From: Lasiodiplodia sp. COLG20
Lineage: Eukaryota > Ascomycota > Dothideomycetes > Botryosphaeriales > Botryosphaeriaceae
Direction: 5' to 3'
Assembly (NCBI GenBank): GCA_009801085.1
Contig: VNWV01000005.1
Location: 1,426,001-1,490,000, forward strand
Length of the DNA: 64,000 nucleotides
Shown here: piece after piece, positions 1 through 12,640 of the stretch
How positions within the stretch are numbered: position 1 is the first letter of the stretch
How the letters are laid out: every line of letters begins with the position of its first letter
The notes under the pieces: generated by a model
Databases searched by the model: none
Seen by the model: only the letters and a program-made list of their open reading frames with translations
Told to the model about the DNA's origin: nothing
Translations under genes and position numbers: made by a program

Positions 1-1583
1 AGAAGCCTAAGAATTTAAAATTAAAATTCGAAGTCTAGCGCGTTTAATTAACTAACTCGAACGTCTTTAGTAGTATAGTATTCGAACTAGTTCTAGAAGA
101 TTTAATAGTCTAAATAGAATTTATAGAGATATCGACTAAAGACTCGCTACGTAAACGCTTTAGCGACCGTCTCTTTTTAGTACTCTTAGAGTTAATAAAA
201 TTTTTATTCTCTAAGTTCTCTAGCTTACTAAGAGTATCGATAGTATCGAATTTTTACTATAATATTAAAGTAGTACGACGCTTTAATAACTTCTACTATC
301 TCTTAGCGCGAGAAAGACTACTAGTAGTCTTTTATAACTATTTCTTAAAGACTATTCGCTTAAAACGAGTTTTCTCTAACGCTCGACGAAGCCGCTTAAC
401 TAAGACTAGAAGTAGTTAGTAAAAATAATAATAAAAAGAAAGAAACGTATAATTTAAATCTTCTAATCTACTAGTATCGTAACTAGTACGATTCGAACGA
501 TAATACTCGCTATAACGAGAAAAATCTAAAACTACTCGATAGATAATTTTCGAATTCTCGATCTTTCGCTAAGCGTTTAATAATAAATATTAGAAATATA
601 GTACGGATATCGTAACCTCTAAAAAATTAATCTTTATATCTAGAGACTTACGTTTAGTCTTCTACGAATCTCGTTTTCGTTTCGAAGATATAGCGAAAAA
701 GAGTACTTATAAGAAAAAAAAGAAAAAAAAGAATAAGAGTAGAAAAGAACGATATATACTATATAGACTTAGAAGAATCTTCGGACTAAAGATTTTTAAG
801 AAGAAAAGTAGTATTATAAATTTTAGAAAATATAAACTTTATAACTCTAAGAGAAGAAAGCTCGTATAGAAAAAAATATCGTAGAAGCTAAAGAGTCTTA
901 CGGGCGAAAGAGCCGTACGGTCTCGAATTCTATACGAAAATCTAAAAAGTACGAAATAACGGCGCGTACGAAAATACTAGTAGATAATAATCGAAGTTCG
1001 TATAGAAAAAACGTTTATAAGGACGTAGTAACTCTAGAAGAAAGTACGAACTCGAAAATTTTCTACGAAACGAAGAGCTATAGAACTAAACTAAGAGTTA
1101 AAGATCTAAACGTATAATCGTTTTAAAAAAGCGCGTAAAGACGAAAAGCCGAAAAGTAGATAGAAAGAGAAACGAGTAAGATATAATATAATATTACGAT
1201 CGCTCGGCGAAGTTAGAAGACGAATATCGAAAAGATATTCTAAGCGCTTAAGTTACGTACGATTTATCTAGATTAATATAATCTAGATAGATTAATCTAA
1301 CGCGATTAATCTAGTTATATTAATCTAACTATTTCGATCTAGATTATAACTAGCTTTCTTATAGTATATAGATATACTCGTTAGCTAGACACTTAATTCT
1401 TTATAGTTAACTTAAAGTTCTAATTAAAACTCTTTAGTTAGAAATAATCGGCTTACTATATATCGTATAATTACGTAATACTTTTTTATTTAATTATTAT
1501 TCTTTCTCTCTTATCTCTTTAAGATAAATTCTACGATTTACCCGATCTACTAAGTAACTTTAAAGCTTAGTAGAAGAAGTTTA
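1..1583 (+). mobile_element. 3' end of a plus-strand LTR retrotransposon (element 0), cut by the window edge
   Basis: Positions 812-1583 are an LTR copy inverted relative to those at 5,476, 6,711, 8,436 and 15,730. The reverse complement of the bases just left of it resembles the sequence just right of the 8,436-9,193 LTR, including a purine-rich tract directly at the LTR edge (about 798-811). That is the arrangement expected for the 3' internal end plus 3' LTR of an element read on the plus strand. Its right LTR edge abuts reverse-transcriptase sequence of another element, so it appears to have inserted into that element. The rest lies left of the window. Confidence 0.7.
812..1583 (+). repeat. 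LTR copy A (inverted relative to most others)
   Basis: Reverse complement of the LTR seen at 8,436-9,193. It runs from a TATTATAAATT-like edge to an AAGAAGTTTA edge. Heavily RIP-mutated, about 770 bp. Confidence 0.75.
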
Positions 1584-4500
1584 TCGTTATAACTAATATA
1601 GTCTAAAATAATAATAAATTCTAAGTATTCTATCTTCTAGAAGTATTATTTATATTTTTTAAGTACGATAGATAGTTTCTATTCTTAAAGTATATTTAGA
1701 ATTTTTTTAATATATTTCGTATATTCTTCTAGAATTTTTAAGTAGATTAGAATATTATCTAGATAAGTTATATAAAATATATCTAGATATAAATATAAAA
1801 CGTTATTAACTAAGCTCTAAAATATAGCTAAGACGTTAGTAAGTCTAAATAGTATAATTATATATTCGAAGTAATCGTAACGCGTTTAAAATATTATCTT
1901 CTATTCTTTTTCTTTCTTAATTTATACGAGATAATATTCGTCTTTAAGATCGAATTTAGTAAAGTATTTAGTTTCTTAAATCTTATTTTATAGCTCGTCG
2001 ATATAAAATAATAAATATTAGTTTTTTATTATAATATCGTTTAGTTATTTATAATCGATATAGAGACGGAGCTTATCGTTTTTCTTTAGAATAAATAGAA
2101 TAGAATATTTAGCTAGTAATAATAAAGATCGTATATAATCTCGTTTAATATTCTTTTTAATATATTTTTTTAAAGTCTTACTTTTCTTTTAAAAGAGAAA
2201 GTAAATTAGCTTAAATACGAACTACGTTTTTAGAATAAAAAGTATCTCGTAATTCTATAGTTAGTACTTTAGTAGCTATTTTTTTTTTTTTTTTTAGAAT
2301 ACTAGTTACTATCTCTAAAACTATAGAAGTATTATTTTAAGTTCTAGTATTAAAACTTTCTTTCTCTTAGAATTATCTATCTTTTTCTAAATATTACTTA
2401 TAATATATTTTTTATCTAGCTAGATAGTTTTTTTAATAGATCTTTTATTATATCTAGCGTATATTCTTTAGAAGTAGTCTTTTTCGACTAATTTTAGATA
2501 GTTATTCTTCGTATAGAGCTTCGTTATATAGAATTTTAGATATATAATTAGTCGTATAGTATTATAAAATTTTAGTATATTATTAGCGTAGAATATTTTC
2601 GACGAGATATTATCGTTTAGACTCTTCTTCTTATAAAGTAGTATAAATAAACTATTTTATTTTCGTTAGCGCGTATTAGCTTTTTCTACGTTAGATAATC
2701 GTATATTTTTACTAAATTTTAGATAGATTTAGTAGATTTATTCTTTTTAGCGTCTTATACGCTTAATAGCTACTAGAGATATTTTTTAAATATTAATACT
2801 CTCTTTTAATTCTACGCTCTAAGCTTCTAGCTTCTAACTTAGATTTAGACTTTTCTAGCTTTAGCTACTAGCTTTAGCTCTAGCTTTTAGTATTTAACGG
2901 CGTCTAGTAGTTACGAGGTATTATCTATAATTTTCGTCTAGAAATATAATTTTATCGATTCTCTAGCGAATATACGGCTTATAAATTTTAAACTATAATA
3001 TTTCGAGAATAATATTATATTCTAGAATTTTTATAATATCTAAATTAATATATTTCTTATAGTTCTTTAAAGATAACGGTATCGTTTTCGTTTTTAATTA
3101 AATCTAATCTTACTTAGCGGATAATTTATTTACTATTTTTAGTAAATACGGGCGATTCTTTATTTAGTAATATATATAGCTTTTATTAACGTACGCTAGG
3201 TTTATAAAGTTCTCTTATACGTCGCTATTAATTATTACTATTACTCTATAGTTATTAATATAAACTAATATATATAATAGTTAGAAGAGTTTATTTTTAG
3301 TAGATATTTTTTCGTTTAATATATATATAATCTAGTTAAGAAATCTAGTAAACGACTTTTTTTAGAGTCTCTAGCTAGAAAAACCGTCTAGTTTTTTAAC
3401 TAAGACGCGTTATAAAATTTATACGTACGTAGTTTTTAGAGCTTCTCTACTTAGTTACGTAAAAAGAAATTATTATCTAACGACTACGAGATATTATCGT
3501 AAAAGTAGAAGTCTTATTTCTTTACGTATAAAAGAGTTTTCTTCTATTATATCTAATATTACTTCTTAATTCGTCGTTAATAGTAAACTATTTTATTACG
3601 GACTTAGTACTATATTACGAAGCGTTTATACTTAGATAGAGAAATTTAGTAAAGAATTCTTTTTTTAGAAAATACTATTTCGTATATTTTTAGAGTTCTA
3701 GCTATATTTTTTAGATATACTCTATTTTCTTAATATTATATACTTTATATTTTATTTTATAGCTAGCTAGCGATCTTATTAATAGTTTATAAAGAGAGTT
3801 TTTATTCGCTCTATCTATTCTCTTAATAGACGCGAAACTATATAGTCTTTTTTTTAATCTAATATTATTTTATAAATATATTTAACTATATTATAGAGGT
3901 CTAGATAATCGTAGACGTAGAGTTATTAGTTCGTCTAGTTTCTTCGTACTAGTTAAAATATTTCTTAATTTAAGTAAAAGTAGCGTCGTTTTACTAGTAT
4001 TTTATTTTCTTTTTACTAAATTTAGGCGTACTATTATAAAATTCTTTCGTATTACTATCTATTAGATTATCGTTTAAAGATAATATCTAGACGAAGTTAT
4101 TAATTTTCTACTACTTTAATACTCGTATAGCGGCGTTAATATATCGAGACTTTTTAAAGTACTATTCGGTATCTTTTTTATCGCTTTTATAGATAAGATA
4201 ATTATTATTATAATAGATAGTTTAACTTATAGCTACGTAACTAACTTATTTAATAGTAGTAGAGAAGATCTTTTAGAGCTCTTTTTAGTTCTCTTTATTA
4301 GCTACTATATTTTAGCGTACTCTTTTTTTCTATAAGTACTTCTATTAATACGTTTTATTTTATTTTTTCTCGTAGTAAAAGTACTAGTCTTAGTTAAATT
4401 AAGTCTACTTTTATAGAGTTTATTTATAAATTTAACGCTTATCTTTTTCTTAGTTACTAGATCTTTTATTTTCTTTCTTTCTCGTAGTATTAAGTTTTAT

Positions 4501-6243
4501 AACGTTATCTTTTTTTTACGTATATCGAGACGCTCTTCTAAGTTAGAAATTATTATCGCTATACTCTTCTTTATTCTATTAGTACTCGTTCTATAACTAG
4601 TCTAGCTTCTAGATCTTATTTATAAGATCTAATAGAGTCTTCTACTTAAGATAATAGATTAAAGTCTTTTAGATTTTCTCTTTAAATTTTACTTTATATT
4701 TTACGTAGAGTAGCGCGTCTATATATAGAACTCTTATAGTATATAACGTATTATAAAAACGAACGTTATAGTTTAGAACGAAAGTCTTCTACTTAATAAT
4801 TAGTAAGATATTTATAGCTTTTTTAAATTCGTTTATAACTATAAAAACGTTACGAAGTCTCTTAGTAAAAATCTTATAGTTATTAAAAAGCTAAGTAGTT
4901 TTCTCGCTATAGTCGTTAAGTCGCTCTTAGTATTTTCTTTTATAGAGATAAAACTAACGTTTAACTATGTTTTTAAGAAACGTACTAGCGAATAAAATCT
5001 TTTTAATAGAGATAGTAATTTAACTCTCTAAGAAATAGAGATAGTCGTTAAGTTATATAAAAAAGTTTTAAATCTTCTTATAGTCTTCGTAGTAGAAGTC
5101 TAGTTTCGAAACTTTAATCTTAAAATTTATTCGTAGGTTTAGCGTATCGACTTATATTTTTATTATAGATATACTAGAGAAAGTAAATTACTAAGCGCTA
5201 GTAAGTTAGTTCGCTAATCTTTAGTTCTTCGTCTTCTAGTTACGTAATTTCTACTAGAGTTATTTTAGTAATTTTTAGTTATATTAAATTATATATTATA
5301 AGTCGGCTATAATTAGCTACGATAAAAATCTTATCGAAACGTCTTATATTTTATTATTAGCTATTATTATTCGTTAGTAATTTCTATACTAAATTAATAC
5401 TTTTCTAATCGGTTAATAATCGTATTAATTAACTATCTTTCTTCTTTTATAAGAATAATAGTTAAAATATAATAATAAACTTCTTTTACTAAGCTTTAGA
5501 GTTACTTAGTAGATTAAATAAACCGTAGAATTTATTTTAGAGAGATAAGAAAGAGAAAATAATAATTAGATAAGAGAGTATTATATAATTATACGATATA
5601 TAGTAAGCTAATTACCTCTAACTAAGAAGTCTTAATTAAAACTTTAAGTTAACTATAAAGAATTAAGTATCTAGCTAAAAAGTATATCTATATACTATAA
5701 AAAAGCTAGTTATAATCTAGTATACTCTTAAATAAGAATATTATTTAGTAATATCGTTAATAGAGAGTATTATTCGGCTATATTTTTAGTCGAGAGTATA
5801 AATAAATTTTATACGTAACTTAGACGCTTAGAGTATTCTTTAATTTTCGAACGATCGTAATATTATACTATATCTCGATTATTTTCTTTTTATCTACTTT
5901 TTTAGCTTCTAGTCTTCGCGTATTACTTTAAAACGATTATATATCTAAATCTTTAGCTTTAAATTTAACTTTATAGTTTTTTATTCTATAGAGAATTCTT
6001 TAGTCTATACTTTTTTCTAAAGTTATCGCGTTTTCGTAGGCGTTCTTTTTTATATAAACTTTAGCTACTATCTATTAATATTTTTATACGCGTCGTTATC
6101 TCGTATTCTCTAGATTTCTATATAAAATTTAAAACTATATAGCTCTTTTATTCGTAAGACTTATTAGCTCTTATAGCGAATTTTTTCGTATAGACTTTTT
6201 ACTCTTAAAATTATAAAGTCTATATTCTCTAGAATTTATAATA
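1584..6243 (-). mobile_element. Truncated Ty3/gypsy-like retrotransposon (element 1)
   Basis: Read on the minus strand from the LTR at 5,476-6,243, this holds gag-side sequence and then reverse transcriptase. The RT is recognisable near 1,800-1,870 (a decayed PFGLTNA-type block) and near 1,736-1,770, where the active-site box reads YLDNILIY instead of the family YLDDILIY. It is collinear with 12,290-15,729 of element 2, except that element 2 lacks about 430 bp of gag-side sequence present here near 4,640-5,080. The copy stops at 1,584, exactly where the inverted LTR of element 0 begins. RNase H and integrase are therefore outside the window or lost. Confidence 0.75.
5476..6243 (-). repeat. 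LTR copy B, 5' LTR of element 1
   Basis: Begins TAAACTTCTTTTACTAAGC and ends near AATTTATAATA, matching the LTRs at 8,436 and 15,730 over its length with many transitions. About 768 bp. Confidence 0.75.
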
Positions 6244-7467
6244 TAAAACTATTACTCTACTACGCTTTTAAGATAGATACTAGTATAGAGAATTTAATTT
6301 TCTAGTTCTATAAATTATCTCTAAAAGAAATAGATATAGTCGTTTAGTTACGATAAAAAGATTTACGTTTTTTTATAATCTTCGTAGTATAGATTAGACT
6401 TAAATACTTTAATCTTAGTCGCTAGTAATATTTAGAGAATTTAGACGACTTAGACTTAAAGAACGTTATTTTATATACGTAGTTTTTAAATTATTCTCTA
6501 TAGTTCTTCGTTAGAAGAAATTATATTTAGTTATAGAGATAGAACTATAGACTTATTATTTATATCGTTTATATTAATCGTAGTATTAACTATAGTTAGT
6601 ATCTATTTTATTAGTAATTTCTATACTAGATTAATATTTTTTCTTTTTAGTCGATAATTTTAATTAACTATTTTTCTTCTCTTATAAGAATAGTAATTAA
6701 AGTATAATAGTAGACTTTTTCTACTAAGCTTTAGAGTTATTTAATAAATTAGATAAACTATAAAGTTTATTTTAAAAAGATAAGAGAGAGAGAATAATAA
6801 TTAGATAAGAGAGTATTACGTAATTATACTATATATAGTAAGTTAATTATCTCTAATTAAAGAGTCTTAATTAAAACTTTAAGTTAACTATGAAGAATTA
6901 AAAGTCTAGCTAACGAGTATATTTATATATTATAAAAAAGCTAGTTATAATTTAGAGAGTTCTTATAAGCTTTAATTTAGAAGAGCTTAAATTAAGCCGT
7001 TATAAGTCTAAACTCGTAAAAACTTACTATAAATTATATATAATTTAGACGCTTAGAGCGTTTTTCGAACTTCTAAATAATCGTAATATTATATTATATT
7101 TTATTCGTTTTTCTTCTATTTACTTTCTAGCTTTTTATCTTTATATACTACTTTAAAACGATTATATATCTAGACTTTTAGCTCTTAGTTTAATTTTATA
7201 GTTTTTCGTTTCGTAGAAGATTTTTTAGTTCGTACTTTTTTTTAAAGTTATCGCGCTCTTATAAACGTTCTTTTTATACGAATTTCGACTATTATCTACT
7301 AGTATTTTCGTACGCGTTATTATTTTATATTCTTTAAATTTCTACGCGAAATTTAAAATCGTATAACTCTTTTGCTCGTAAGATTTCTTTATTCTTACGA
7401 TAAGTTTTTTCGTATAGACTTTTTATTTTTAAAGTTATAAAGTCTATATTTTCTAAAATTTATAATA
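6244..7467 (-). mobile_element. Fragment of a third element: gag-side internal sequence plus LTR copy C
   Basis: 6,244-6,710 resembles the internal sequence that lies left of the 5' LTR in elements 1 and 2. 6,711-7,467 is an LTR in the same orientation, about 757 bp. The remainder of this copy is missing, so this is a solo 5' remnant lodged between elements 1 and 2. Confidence 0.65.
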
Positions 7468-7842
7468 TTATATTTTATTTATTTTTCTTTTTATTTACTT
7501 TTTAACTTTTTATCTTTACGCGTTTTTTTAAGACGATTATACGTTTAAATTTTTAACTCTTAGTTTAATTTTATAGTTCTTCGTCTCGTAGAAAATTTTT
7601 TAGTTCGTACTTTCTTTTAAAGTTACTACGCTTTTATAAACGTTCTTCTCGTACGGACTTTAGCTATTACTTATTAGTATTTTCGTACGCGTCGTTATTT
7701 TGTATTTTTTAAATTTTTATATAAAATTTAAAACTATATAACTCTTTCGTCTACGAGACTTATTAGTTTTTATAATAAACTTTTTTATACGAACTTTCTA
7801 CTCTTAAAGTTATAAAGTTCGTATTTTTTAAAGTTTATAATA
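7468..7842 (-). repeat. Partial LTR fragment
   Basis: Repeats roughly the last half of LTR copy C immediately after it, ending with the same TTTATAATA-like edge near 7,842. It may be a truncated LTR or a local duplication. Confidence 0.6.
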
Positions 7843-8435
7843 TTTTTATAGCGTAAGACTAGAAATTCGTCTTCTTTTTATCTATTTTTTATAAGAAGTA
7901 AATACTTTTTTTAAATAGTATTTTTTTATAACTTTAGTTTTTAAATAGAAGTAAAAGCGCTTTATTATTTAGATTAAGTTCTTCGCGTTTAATAAATTTT
8001 TAAACTAGTAAACGCGACGAGTAAGTAAAAAATATAAAGTTAAAAGATAATATATTTAAAATATATAAGCGTAAAGACGTACTATTTTTTTTTGTAGAAT
8101 TAATAAATATAATAAAGTAAAAAATTTTTATTAATTAATAAAATAAGCTAACGTTTTTAGCTAAGAAGCGCGCGAAGTCGTCGTTAAAAAATAAATTAAA
8201 CGAATACGTATTTAAGCGTTTATCTTAAGAAAATTTTCTATTTACGTCGTTTTAATATTTAAAACTAGACTTTTTTAAAAAACTAGTTATTAAGTTAGTA
8301 CTTTTAAACTATCTAGTTATAATAGCGATATTAATAAGATAGTCTTTTTATAAAATATTAAAGTAAATCTACGTTTACGTAGGTAAGAAGTCTTTACGTA
8401 TAATTTTCTTTTATTTAAATAGTAGTTTATAACGG
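7843..8435. other. AT-rich stretch without recognisable content
   Basis: RIP-like composition. I see no LTR match, coding block or RNA gene. It could be highly decayed element sequence or old unique DNA. Confidence 0.5.
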
Positions 8436-9193
8436 TAGACTTCTTCTACTAAGCTTTAAAGTCGCTTAGTAGGTCGAATAAACTATAGAGTTTATCTTAA
8501 AGAGATAAGAGAGAGAGAATAATAATTAGATAAGAAAAGTACTACGTAATTATACGGTATATAGTAAGTCTAATTACCTCTAACTAAAGAGTCTTAATTA
8601 GAACTTTAAGTTAACTACGAAGGGTTAAGAGTCTAGCTAATAAGTGTGTCTATATACTATAGAAAAGCTAGTTATAATCTAAGAAGTTCTTATAAGCTCT
8701 AGCTCGTAAGAGCTTAGATTAATTCGTTATAAGCTCGGGCTCGTAAGAACTTACTATAAATCGCACGTAATTTAGACGCTTAGAGCGTTTCTTAAACTTT
8801 TAAACGATCGTAATATCGTATTATATCTTATCTATTCTTTTTCTATCTATCTTTCGACTTTTTATCTTTATATACTACTTTAGAACGATTATACGTCTAA
8901 ATCTTCGGCTCTTAGCTTAACTCTATAGTTCTTCGTTCTATAGAAATTTTTTAGTTCGTACTTTCTTCTAAAGTTACCGCGTTCTCATAGACGTTCTTTT
9001 CGTATAGACTTTAGCTACTATCTACTAGTATTTTTATACGCGTCGTTATCTCGTATTCTCTAGATTCTCGTACGAAATCTAGAGTCGTACGGCTCTTCTA
9101 CCCGCGAGGCTTATTAGTTCTTACGGTAAGTTTTTTCGCGTAGACTTTCTACTCTTAAAGTTATAAAGTCCGTATTCTTTAGAGTTTATAATA
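8436..9193 (-). repeat. LTR copy D, 3' LTR of element 2
   Basis: Begins TAGACTTCTTCTACTAAGC and ends TTTATAATA. The canonical TG...CA ends read TA...TA, which RIP of both terminal dinucleotides would explain. Confidence 0.8.
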
Positions 9194-9209
9194 CTATTCT
9201 CTCTCTTAG
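9194..9209 (-). other. Candidate polypurine tract next to the 3' LTR
   Basis: On the minus strand the bases just before the 3' LTR read CTAAGAGAGAGAATAG. A purine run touching the 3' LTR is where plus-strand priming occurs in LTR retrotransposons. A similar run precedes LTR copy A. Confidence 0.55.
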
Positions 9210-10729
9210 AAATCTTTGGTTCGAAGATTATTTCGAATTTCTACGATATATATCGCGTCGTTAGTAGTCTTCGATTTTTTTCTTTCTTTTTTTTAGTAAG
9301 TCTTCGCTATATCTTCTAAGAAGCGTTTCTTTACTAAGATTTCGAAGATTTTTTCTCGTTCTTATCGTACTACTCTTCGTCGTTAGAATTTACTTCGTTA
9401 GATTTTACGTAACGGCGTTAAGATAATCTCTTATATAAATTATCTAGAGTACTCTTCTTCTTATATTATCTTAGAGAATAATCTCTTTATTTATACTTCT
9501 TACTTAAAGAGACGTCGTATAAGTTATAACGTAGCTACGTCTAGTAGTTTTAATTATACGTAGCTTCTTTTTCTTTACTTAAGGTTTTCTACTAATTCTT
9601 AGTAGTAAAAAAGTTAGATCGCGAGTAGGCTCGTTTAGAGACCGAAAAATCGGCTACTTATACCGCTTTATAAACTATAACTACTCGAATTAAACGTCTT
9701 CGTAAATAGTAGCGTTTCTTAAAGGCGCGTCGTTCTTTAATAGTACGTCGAGACTTTAAAAGTCTTAAGAAGTTAGAGCGTATCGAAAATATAAATTTTA
9801 GAAGCTTTATTAATCCCGAAAATACTAAGAAGAAGTAGTCGTTAAAGCGTTTACGTGGTAAGTTTTTAGCTAATATCTCTATAAATTCTATCTAAACTAT
9901 TAAATCTTCTAGAGCTAGTTTAGATACTACGCCGCCGAAGACGTTTAAGTTAGTTAATTAGACGCGGTAGACTTTAAATTTTAATTTCGAGTTCTTAGGC
10001 GCTCTCGTAATTAACGCGTCTCTAGCTTAGATCGATTTAAGTTTTAGCGATAGAAGTTCGTAATAAGGTCTTTATAGTCTTCGTAGTTTTCTAGCGGTTT
10101 CTAGATATTATTCTAGTTCTCTTTCTACTTAATAAGATATTCGAATTAACTATTATAGTAGCCGCTATCGAGGATTTTTTTTACGATCTAATCTTTATTT
10201 TCGTCGGCGTCTAGATTTACTAGAGTTATTTCTTCGGTTTATTCTACTAGAATAGCGTTTTCTAGCGCTGGTTCGAGTAGTTTTATATAGAATACTAGAT
10301 TTATTCGTATAGTACTAGATAGCTTAAGATGGTATATAACTTCGCCTAGCTTTTCTTTAATCTTAAAAGATTCGATTTTTTAAAAGTTTAATTTACTATT
10401 CGGTCGTTAAGTTTTAATATTTCTTTTAAGAAGGTAAACTTTATCTTCTCTTTTTAATTTTAGTGTCTTTTAGTACCGTCTATTATAATAGTGAGATATT
10501 AAATATTCGTTAAATTCGATATCGAGACTAAGCTATTTATAGAGCTCTTTTAGCTAGTTCGTCTTAAGAATTTCTTTTTAAGCTAATAATTCGTTTAAAA
10601 TCTCTTCTTTATAGACTATCGGTTTACATTTATAATTAGCGTAAAATAGAGACTTCTAGGTAACTAACGCCTTTGAGCTATTATAAGCGAATTATACTAA
10701 TAGTAGTAATATAATCTAATTATCTTAGA

Positions 10730-10810
10730 TATAGTTAAGATAATAGCGTAGATACTACTCTAGCGTTTAGTTTATACGCTTAGTCTATCTATTCGTTTAT
10801 GGGTATACTA
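10730..10810 (-). other. Decayed integrase motif of element 2
   Basis: In one minus-strand frame the block reads as the gypsy integrase GQTERxNQxLEQYLR region. Four Gln positions are now TAA or TAG, and the flanking residues (TKRIN, TLE, YLRYYLNY) are kept. CAA/CAG to TAA/TAG is exactly the CpA to TpA change. Confidence 0.7.
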
Positions 10811-12289
10811 TTATCGAGAGTTTATACTTAGCTCTAAGCTATCGAGTAAAACTCTATTAGAATTAGAATATAAATAGCTAATCTCTATTTAATACGAGCT
10901 CTTCTAGTAACTCGTAGTTATCTAGAATTATTCTAAGAAATATATAGACTAGCTCTTCTACGTTTACTAATTTAAGATATAATAGATAGTACGTGTATTT
11001 AGTAAGTCTATCGACGATAACTAGAATCGAGTTATACTTAACGTTAATTAAGAGTTCGACTAACTCGAATAGATCTGTAATAAAGTCTAGCGAGATTAAT
11101 TACTAGGGTTTCTTTAGAACTACGATTAGTTAAAATAGTTCGTAGAGTGCGTATCTCGCGGTCTTACTTCTAATATATAAGTTATATTACGAAACTATCT
11201 TCTAGATTATTCTTCTTAGACTCTAAAAGTAGTAATTTTTAGTTATTCGCTCTATCGTTTTTTTAATTTCTTAGTAATCGTATACTAGTACTTCGTAGAT
11301 ATCTCTAACGAGTTCTTCTTAAAGTTTTATCGGGACGTAGATTAATTCTAAATATAGAATTATATCTTCTACGTCACGCGTAATTTAAGAGTCGTTTTCT
11401 ACTTTTTTAAATTCTTAAATTATTATATTCTAGATGTAGGCTTCTCGAATTTTTCGCGTCTAGACGTTACTCTTTAGGCGTATTGCCGGCGCTAGTAGTC
11501 TAACTAGAGTAAGCGATAGATTAGTTTTCGAGTTTTTCTTTAGCTATAGTTAGATAATTCTAAATATAAATACGTACGCTTTAGCGAGTATAAAACTTCT
11601 ATCTTTCTACTAGTTAAATATTATAGACTATAGTTCTAGCTTTTTTTCGATATAGTTAGCTCTTCTATTTAGCGCGTCTACGCGAGTATTTTTAAATTCT
11701 TTTTTATAGATAATCTTTATATCGTATAACGCTAATTTTTTAGTCTATCTAACTTATCTTCTAGTTAGTTCTTTTATAGTAGTAAAGTATATAAGATTCT
11801 TATAATCGTAATATACTAATATCTAGTACTTCGCGCCTTCTAGATAGTATTTCTATTCTTTAAATATTATAATAATAGCTAAGAGTTCTTTATCGTAGAC
11901 GTTATAGTTAAGTTTTAGAGGTATTATTTTTCTAGAGTAGTACGCGATCGAATAGAGCCGTTTTTATTCGTCGGGCTAACTAAGATAGACTTCGATAGCG
12001 TAGTCTAATACGTTAATTTCTATAATAATAGAGAGTTTAGAGTTATAAATTTTAAGAATAAGTACTTCGTAGAATATTCGCTTTAGTAAGTCGAACGCTC
12101 GTTATTACTCTTCGCTCTATTTAAACCCGTATTCTTTTCGAATAAGTCTCGTAAGTAACTCGTATACTACTACGTATTTATTAATAAATTTACGGTAGAA
12201 GTTAGCGAAACCGAGAAATAACTATACTTTTTTAACGGTTTTTAGTATAGACTAGTCTCGAATTACGTCTAGTTTAGTATTATCTATAC

Positions 12290-12640
12290 TAATATAGTCT
12301 AGAGTAATAATAAATTTTAAGTATTCTACTTTCTAGAAGTACTATTCGTATTTCTTAGATATAATAAATAATCTCTATTCTTAGAGTGCGTCTAGAACCT
12401 TTTTAATATATTTTATATATTCTTCGAGGGTTTTCGAGTAGATTAGAATATTATCTAGATAAGCTATATAAAATATATTTAAATACGAACGTAAGACGTT
12501 GTTAACTAAGCTCTAAAATATTATCGAGGCATTAATAAGTCTAAATAATATAACCGTATATTCGAAGTAATTATAACGTATTCGAAACGCTATCTTTTAT
12601 TCTTTCTCTTTCTTAATTCGTACGAGATAATAGCCGTCTT
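12290..12640 (-). other. Decayed reverse-transcriptase core of element 2
   Basis: The minus strand shows the box IAYLDNILIY near 12,437-12,470. Upstream of it, near 12,525-12,575, is a block resembling FEYxxxPFGLTNAPATF. The second catalytic Asp reads Asn (GAT to AAT in a TpG context). Confidence 0.75.
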
